DNA of 17,744 nucleotides, from NCBI GenBank assembly GCA_904501915.1, contig CAJGCV010000040.1, forward strand, positions 1 through 17,744, given 5' to 3'. This stretch comes from an uncultured Akkermansia sp. (GTDB taxonomy: Bacteria > Verrucomicrobiota > Verrucomicrobiia > Verrucomicrobiales > Akkermansiaceae). A model generated the notes under the pieces. The model worked only from the letters and a program-made list of their open reading frames with translations, was not told where the DNA came from and made no database searches. The position numbers and the translations under genes are program-made. Every line of letters begins with the position of its first letter. The stretch's first letter is position 1. Below are positions 13,979 through 17,744 of this stretch, in pieces.

Positions 13979-16225
13979 TTAAGCCCGGCTATTTTCAGCA
14001 ATGAACTTATGTATAGAATCAATGTATCCATCACCTACCTTAATGACGCAAGACTTGCAGTCATCCAGTTCCCACCAGGGATCCCGGTCAGGATGTCCAC
14101 TAAGCCATGTTTCAGCATCCATATCCGGAAGTCTGCGACGCCCTACTTCGAGGGCCAACGCCTTGTTCTCCGGTTCAGTCTGTTGCCAGGTAAAGCATTC
14201 AAATGCACCCTCTTTCTCCTCACCGACGGCCAGCCAGCTGCACAAGGAGTGGTAAAAATCCCTTTCGCGGATGATTTGCTGCTTGCTGAAATCGTGCCGG
14301 ATAGCACACCAGACCTTGTCTTTCAAATCTTTCAGGATTTGCCATCGTTGCACTGCGGGCTTCAATCCCGGGGGAACAGGTGCTTCAGGTAAGCCATTGA
14401 TTGTCTCCAGCAGAGCGGGAAGATTCAATTCCTTCCACAATTTCTGAACCATCGCCCCGAAACGCTGATTCACCACCCGCTTGTAGCCAGGAAGTATTTC
14501 GACATATTCCGGACGCACCTTGTTTCGACGCTGGGTTCTGAGCGCACCCGGGCGGGGGTCATACAATTTCACTGTGCCTAACCCGGCTTTAGGATAACAG
14601 AAATCCTCCACAGGTTTTGTACTTGCATCTTCCGGCACCCCGATAAAGGCGTTGCTTTTGGAGCGGTTGTGGCGGTAGTACAGCATTTGTTTATTTGCCA
14701 GACAATCCTGGAAAAACTGCTCATCCGGCTCCAGTCGCCACCACAGGGACTGAGGCACGATGTGGTCCTCATCCCATGGGCGGTTCATGTCATCTCCCCA
14801 AGTAGCTTTCTCATGCGGATAAAAACCACACTTGGGAAGCAGGAGCTTGTTCATGTAGGAAGATTGAATAAAATGCAGCACCCCCTTATTGTCCTCGTTC
14901 AGGCAGGCCATGAGCCACTCATCATCGTAATCATAGGAGGATCGCACCTCGACATTCACTGGTTCACGCAAGGGGTACATGCCAGTTACCTGAGAATAAC
15001 AAGCCGCATACGCGGTGCCGATTGCCACCAGGTGCAAGATTCCACCGGGGCTGTCACATTCGCGGAGTACTTCATGGAATTTCCTGCAGAAGGCCTTGTG
15101 GAACTCAGGGCCCCGGCACACCACATAGGGCAACATGCACAGCAGTTTCTTATCTGCGGGGCTGCCTGCCAGCTCACGGAACTTCCACATGCACCAGCAC
15201 ATCACCGTCAGCCACTCATCCGAAGTGGCGGACAGGTAGATGGAAGCCGGGATTTTCGCAGCTTTCAGCAACTCCTTTGCTTTCTCAATGGCTTCGATGA
15301 AGCTGCCAACGTATTTGTGTTCTTGCCAGAAAGCCGGTGAATCAGGTTCTTTCAGCGTTCCAGACTCCACGGCAGCATATGCCAGACGCGCATATATACG
15401 GGCTACCCGGCTGGGGGGAAGAAAGTCTTTCGCTATTGTATTGATGTTCGTTTTGAACGTGCTCCCCATATACGAACACAAAGTGGAATAGGTATAATCT
15501 TCGGCAGAAATTTCCGTTCCTCCCTTGTTGATGCGGGTGAAAAGCTCATGGATGCGGCTCTTACCGGTATCGGCATCCTGCGCGGTATCGGCATCCTGCG
15601 TGGCCAGGCTGAATCGAATCAATGGCAGAGAATCGGCACTCACGCGCTTGCGCCATACCTCTGTATTCTTCCATACCTGCTCCGGCTCCGAATCTCTTTC
15701 CCCGGCGAGAATGCGGTACAATGGGACCCATCCCTCTTTTTCCCAGTAGCCAGATGCTTTTTCCATATCCGGAATGCTAAAGGAAATATCGTCCGTCTGC
15801 ATCATCTTCTTCCACCTGGCAATCATATCCTCATGAGACAGTTTTTTCAATTTATTCTCTTTCCACACAAAGCCCCAGGGGTGACGCCGAGTGCAGACCA
15901 TCAGTTCCAGACTGTCCGCGTTCACCCAGAGCGTGGCCATAGCCTCCTTGATATCCTCCGGCTTCAGCAAGCCCAGTTTGATGGCATGCCAGCGTTGCTG
16001 TCCGTCAATCAGCTGCCATTCTCCTTCCTGTTCGTAAAGAGTCAATGCCCCAATAGGATAACCGGCAAAAATAGATTTCCAGAGATTGGCAATCTGCGTG
16101 GGATTCCAGACCAGCCCACGCTGCACATCCGGTATATCAATATCATCGAACTCCACCAAATCCCGCAGCGAAACCACGCAGGCCACGGGGTTGGACTTGA
16201 ATCTATCGCTCAGTTTCATTATCAT
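13979..16225 (-). CDS. DUF262 plus HNH (DUF1524-like) protein, GmrSD/SspE-type putative restriction enzyme
   Basis: A 748-aa single-chain protein. The N-terminal DUF262 domain shows DIPDVQRGLVWNPTQI (30-45), YPIGALTLYE (56-65) and the hallmark LIDGQQRWHAIK (72-83); the DGQQR loop is the nucleotide-hydrolysis site in GmrS and SspE. ELFTRINKGGTEIS (227-240) is the second typical DUF262 motif. A helical middle (about 270-460) follows. An HNH-like nuclease site lies at DEDHIVPQSLW (485-495), ANKQMLYY (510-517) and HNRSKSNAF (519-527), giving candidate residues H488, N511 and N525. This is the arrangement of type IV restriction enzymes that cut modified phage DNA. The C-terminal ~180 residues are not recognised. 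An exact 18-bp duplication gives QDADTAQDADT (210-220). The gene looks less GC-rich than the suf region by eye. ATGATAATG offers starts at 16225 and 16219. Defence is inferred, not shown. Confidence 0.82.
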   Translation of the reverse strand: MIMKLSDRFKSNPVACVVSLRDLVEFDDIDIPDVQRGLVWNPTQIANLWKSIFAGYPIGALTLYEQEGEWQLIDGQQRWHAIKLGLLKPEDIKEAMATLWVNADSLELMVCTRRHPWGFVWKENKLKKLSHEDMIARWKKMMQTDDISFSIPDMEKASGYWEKEGWVPLYRILAGERDSEPEQVWKNTEVWRKRVSADSLPLIRFSLATQDADTAQDADTGKSRIHELFTRINKGGTEISAEDYTYSTLCSYMGSTFKTNINTIAKDFLPPSRVARIYARLAYAAVESGTLKEPDSPAFWQEHKYVGSFIEAIEKAKELLKAAKIPASIYLSATSDEWLTVMCWCMWKFRELAGSPADKKLLCMLPYVVCRGPEFHKAFCRKFHEVLRECDSPGGILHLVAIGTAYAACYSQVTGMYPLREPVNVEVRSSYDYDDEWLMACLNEDNKGVLHFIQSSYMNKLLLPKCGFYPHEKATWGDDMNRPWDEDHIVPQSLWWRLEPDEQFFQDCLANKQMLYYRHNRSKSNAFIGVPEDASTKPVEDFCYPKAGLGTVKLYDPRPGALRTQRRNKVRPEYVEILPGYKRVVNQRFGAMVQKLWKELNLPALLETINGLPEAPVPPGLKPAVQRWQILKDLKDKVWCAIRHDFSKQQIIRERDFYHSLCSWLAVGEEKEGAFECFTWQQTEPENKALALEVGRRRLPDMDAETWLSGHPDRDPWWELDDCKSCVIKVGDGYIDSIHKFIAENSRA
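15565..15600. repeat. Exact 2 x 18-bp tandem duplication inside the DUF262-HNH gene
   Basis: The unit CGGTATCGGCATCCTGCG occurs twice head to tail without mismatch (15565-15582 and 15583-15600). It keeps frame and adds six residues, giving the acidic QDADTAQDADT stretch between the DUF262 core motifs. Perfect identity suggests a recent slippage event, so copy number may vary between strains. Confidence 0.9.
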
Positions 16226-16378
16226 CAGATTAGCTCAATATCCGTTTTATTTCAAGAGTAAAACAAGCCTTACCCTAGAGAAGTCTGCGAAGTTCATCCA
16301 GCGTGAACACAGCTGCTGAGAGGCAGCGCCCCATCCGTTCGCAACAGTTCCTGGGGATGGTTAACAGACATGGCAATG

Positions 16379-17251
16379 TCAGGATTGCGTGAGAAGTTCA
16401 ATGCAGGTAGAGGATTGCCCGAACAGGCGGGCCACATCCAGCGGCGTGTAACCGCTGTTATTCCGGCATTGGGGATTTGCCCCTGCTGCCAGCAGCAGAC
16501 GAACATTCTGCGGAATGCCTGTCAAGGCAGCTTCATGCAGCGGGGTTTCTCCTTCATCATCGGTGGCGTTCACCTCTGCCCCGTTATCCAGCAACAGTTG
16601 AAGCAGTTCCGGGGAATCACCCGCAGCTGCAACATGCAGAGGGGTATTTCCCCGGCGGTTGCGGGCGTTTACCTCCATTCCTGGACCGATGAGTCTCGCT
16701 ACCGTTTCAAGGCTGGTATACATAGCAGCCAGATGCAGCGGAGTATTCCCCATGCGGTCACCCTGACAGGATTTATCGGAGTGCATCTTCAACCATGCAC
16801 AGCATTTCCATGAATCGTACTGGGCGGCATAGTGCAGCGGTATCCGCCCCTCCATATCAGGCAAATCAGCTAAGGCCCCGGCCCGGGTAAGCAAAGTGCA
16901 CAACTTCCTGTCATTGTGACGGGCAGCCATGTGCATCGGGGTCTCTCCCTTATATGTTGCCATGTTCGGGTTCGCACCGTGAGCCAGCAGCAAGCGGACG
17001 CAATCCCCCTGTCCCTGCTCAGCAGCTACCAGCAGCGCTGTGCGCTCCTGATAATCTGCGGCATTCACATCTGCGCCGGAAAGCAGAAGCAAACGACAAC
17101 ACTCCATCTGCCCATGCTTTGCCGCCAGATGAAGAGGGGTTTCGTCCCAGTTATTAAGCGAACCGACCACCTGAGGCAGCAGCGCCGACAAAGCATCAGT
17201 GTCCCCCACAGCCGCGTAAACGTGGGCCGGATAGGCATTATCTTTTACCAT
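16379..17251 (-). CDS. Ankyrin-repeat protein (about eight repeats)
   Basis: A 290-aa protein made almost entirely of ~32-residue ankyrin repeats, a scaffold for protein-protein binding. After a degenerate N-terminal cap (about 1-34), repeats begin at ETPLHLAAKHG, RTALLVAAEQG, ETPMHMAARHN, RIPLHYAAQYD, NTPLHLAAMYT, NTPLHVAAAGD, ETPLHEAALTG and YTPLDVARLFG. The fourth repeat (KCCAWLKMHSDKSCQGD) is irregular and Cys-rich. There is no signal peptide, membrane segment or catalytic domain, so it is probably cytosolic. The ATG comes 3 nt after the stop of the upstream ankyrin gene (TGA GCC ATG), so the two form an operon. The last two repeats align well with the last two of that neighbour. The DUF262-HNH gene lies 153 bp downstream on the same strand; the gap contains no convincing terminator. 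Confidence 0.9.
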   Translation of the reverse strand: MVKDNAYPAHVYAAVGDTDALSALLPQVVGSLNNWDETPLHLAAKHGQMECCRLLLLSGADVNAADYQERTALLVAAEQGQGDCVRLLLAHGANPNMATYKGETPMHMAARHNDRKLCTLLTRAGALADLPDMEGRIPLHYAAQYDSWKCCAWLKMHSDKSCQGDRMGNTPLHLAAMYTSLETVARLIGPGMEVNARNRRGNTPLHVAAAGDSPELLQLLLDNGAEVNATDDEGETPLHEAALTGIPQNVRLLLAAGANPQCRNNSGYTPLDVARLFGQSSTCIELLTQS

Positions 17252-17254
17252 GGC

Positions 17255-17744
17255 TCAGGCTTCTGTGAGTTTCTGACCTTCTGCCATGCGTTCGCTCAAA
17301 ATCGCAACACATGCCGGGTATTCCCAATTCTGCGCAAGCTCCAGCGCAGTATACCCCCGGATGTTACGAATAGCGGGGTCTGCACCGGCATTCAGCAGGA
17401 GCTTTACATTCAGGGCTATGCCTGCAGATGCTGCGGCATGCAACGGGGTCTCACCCACGCGGTTCACCGCATGCACATCAGCGCCATATTTCAGCAGGCG
17501 CTTGATGAGGCCTTTGGCCTTGCAGGCAGCCGCATAGTGCAGCGGGGTCTCATTCATGTGATTGCGCGCATTGATATCCTTGACCGCATGTGCAAGGGAC
17601 ATAATGCCCTCCCAGTTTTCCTGCTGATAGCAAGCCAGATGCAGCGGCGTTTCACCTTCAAGATTCGGAGCGTCGATATCTGCCCCCTGAATCTGCAGGT
17701 AATACGCCAGATAAGCCCGGTGTTCCAGCAGCGCCAGATGCAAG
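17255..17744 (-). CDS. Ankyrin-repeat protein, 5' end beyond the window
   Basis: The C-terminal 162-163 residues of an ankyrin protein. The reading frame is open to the window edge; its first codon here is TTG inside a repeat (LHLALLEHR), so this is not the true start. Visible repeats begin at LHLALLEHR, ETPLHLACYQQ, ETPLHYAAACK, ETPLHAAASAG and YTALELAQNWE, ending in a short Glu/Lys tail. The end of the protein (NVKLLLNAGADPAIRN then GYTALELA) resembles the end of the downstream gene (NVRLLLAAGANPQCRN then GYTPLDVA), so the two are probably tandem paralogues. No domain other than ankyrin is seen, but the missing N-terminus could hold an effector or targeting domain. Confidence 0.88.
   Translation of the reverse strand, partial: LHLALLEHRAYLAYYLQIQGADIDAPNLEGETPLHLACYQQENWEGIMSLAHAVKDINARNHMNETPLHYAAACKAKGLIKRLLKYGADVHAVNRVGETPLHAAASAGIALNVKLLLNAGADPAIRNIRGYTALELAQNWEYPACVAILSERMAEGQKLTEA

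Noticed and set aside
16226..16300. Possible promoter of the DUF262-HNH gene (TTGAAA with TAATCT, 17-nt spacing, - strand)
   Set aside because: The -35 is good but the -10 matches only half of the consensus; not strong enough to list.
16294..16371. 25-codon small ORF (MSVNHPQELLRTDG...) just after the ankyrin stop codon
   Set aside because: It starts 7 nt after the stop but has no ribosome site, no motif and no hydrophobic segment; short ORFs of this size occur by chance.
17741..17743. Apparent start of the last ankyrin gene at the window edge
   Set aside because: The codon is TTG within the ankyrin consensus LHLA, so it is an internal Leu of a gene that continues outside the window.

Overview
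The window looks like bacterial chromosome from a Verrucomicrobiota member, most plausibly an Akkermansia-like gut organism. This is inference and no marker gene proves it. The supporting signs are a moderately high GC content, almost no Shine-Dalgarno sequences, short spacers, secreted glycosidases of kinds used on host or plant glycans, and several small lipoproteins. I see no tRNA, rRNA, CRISPR array, insertion sequence or phage gene.

Layout. From 1 to about 11.5 kb every gene is on the + strand. A nested inverted repeat (14-79) and a promoter precede an NAD-dependent nucleotide-sugar epimerase (234-1157), which ends in a strong intrinsic terminator. A SWIM zinc-finger protein starts 3 nt after that terminator's T-run. 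A secreted clan GH-D (GH36-like) glycosidase (1985-4546) follows, with its own terminator. Next comes an iron-sulfur assembly cluster: a Fur-family regulator (4685-5113), then sufC, sufB and sufD, tightly packed and with no cysteine desulfurase in view. A secreted GH20 beta-hexosaminidase follows only 25 nt after sufD, so suf transcripts may run into it. An RsmA rRNA dimethyltransferase fused to a Nudix domain closes this half (10144-11493).

From 11.5 to 13.1 kb two lipoprotein genes are transcribed away from each other. They look unrelated overall but share a C-terminal hydrophobic segment with a DVPxTxxAN motif. From 13.1 kb to the end every gene is on the - strand. In transcription order these are two tandem ankyrin-repeat genes (the first cut by the window edge), a 748-aa DUF262 plus HNH protein resembling GmrSD/SspE-type restriction enzymes, and a WecG/TagA/CpsF glycosyltransferase.

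The most interesting points are: (i) a repeated promoter design, TTGNCN-17-TATAAT-like, whose -10 box ends only 7-16 nt before the start codon, predicting leaderless or near-leaderless mRNAs; (ii) the ankyrin/ankyrin/DUF262-HNH block as a possible unrecognised defence unit; (iii) a Fur-family suf regulator with a Cys in place of a sensor-site Asp and without the structural CxxC; (iv) the RsmA-Nudix fusion; and (v) the divergent lipoprotein pair with a 14-bp perfect palindrome in one promoter.
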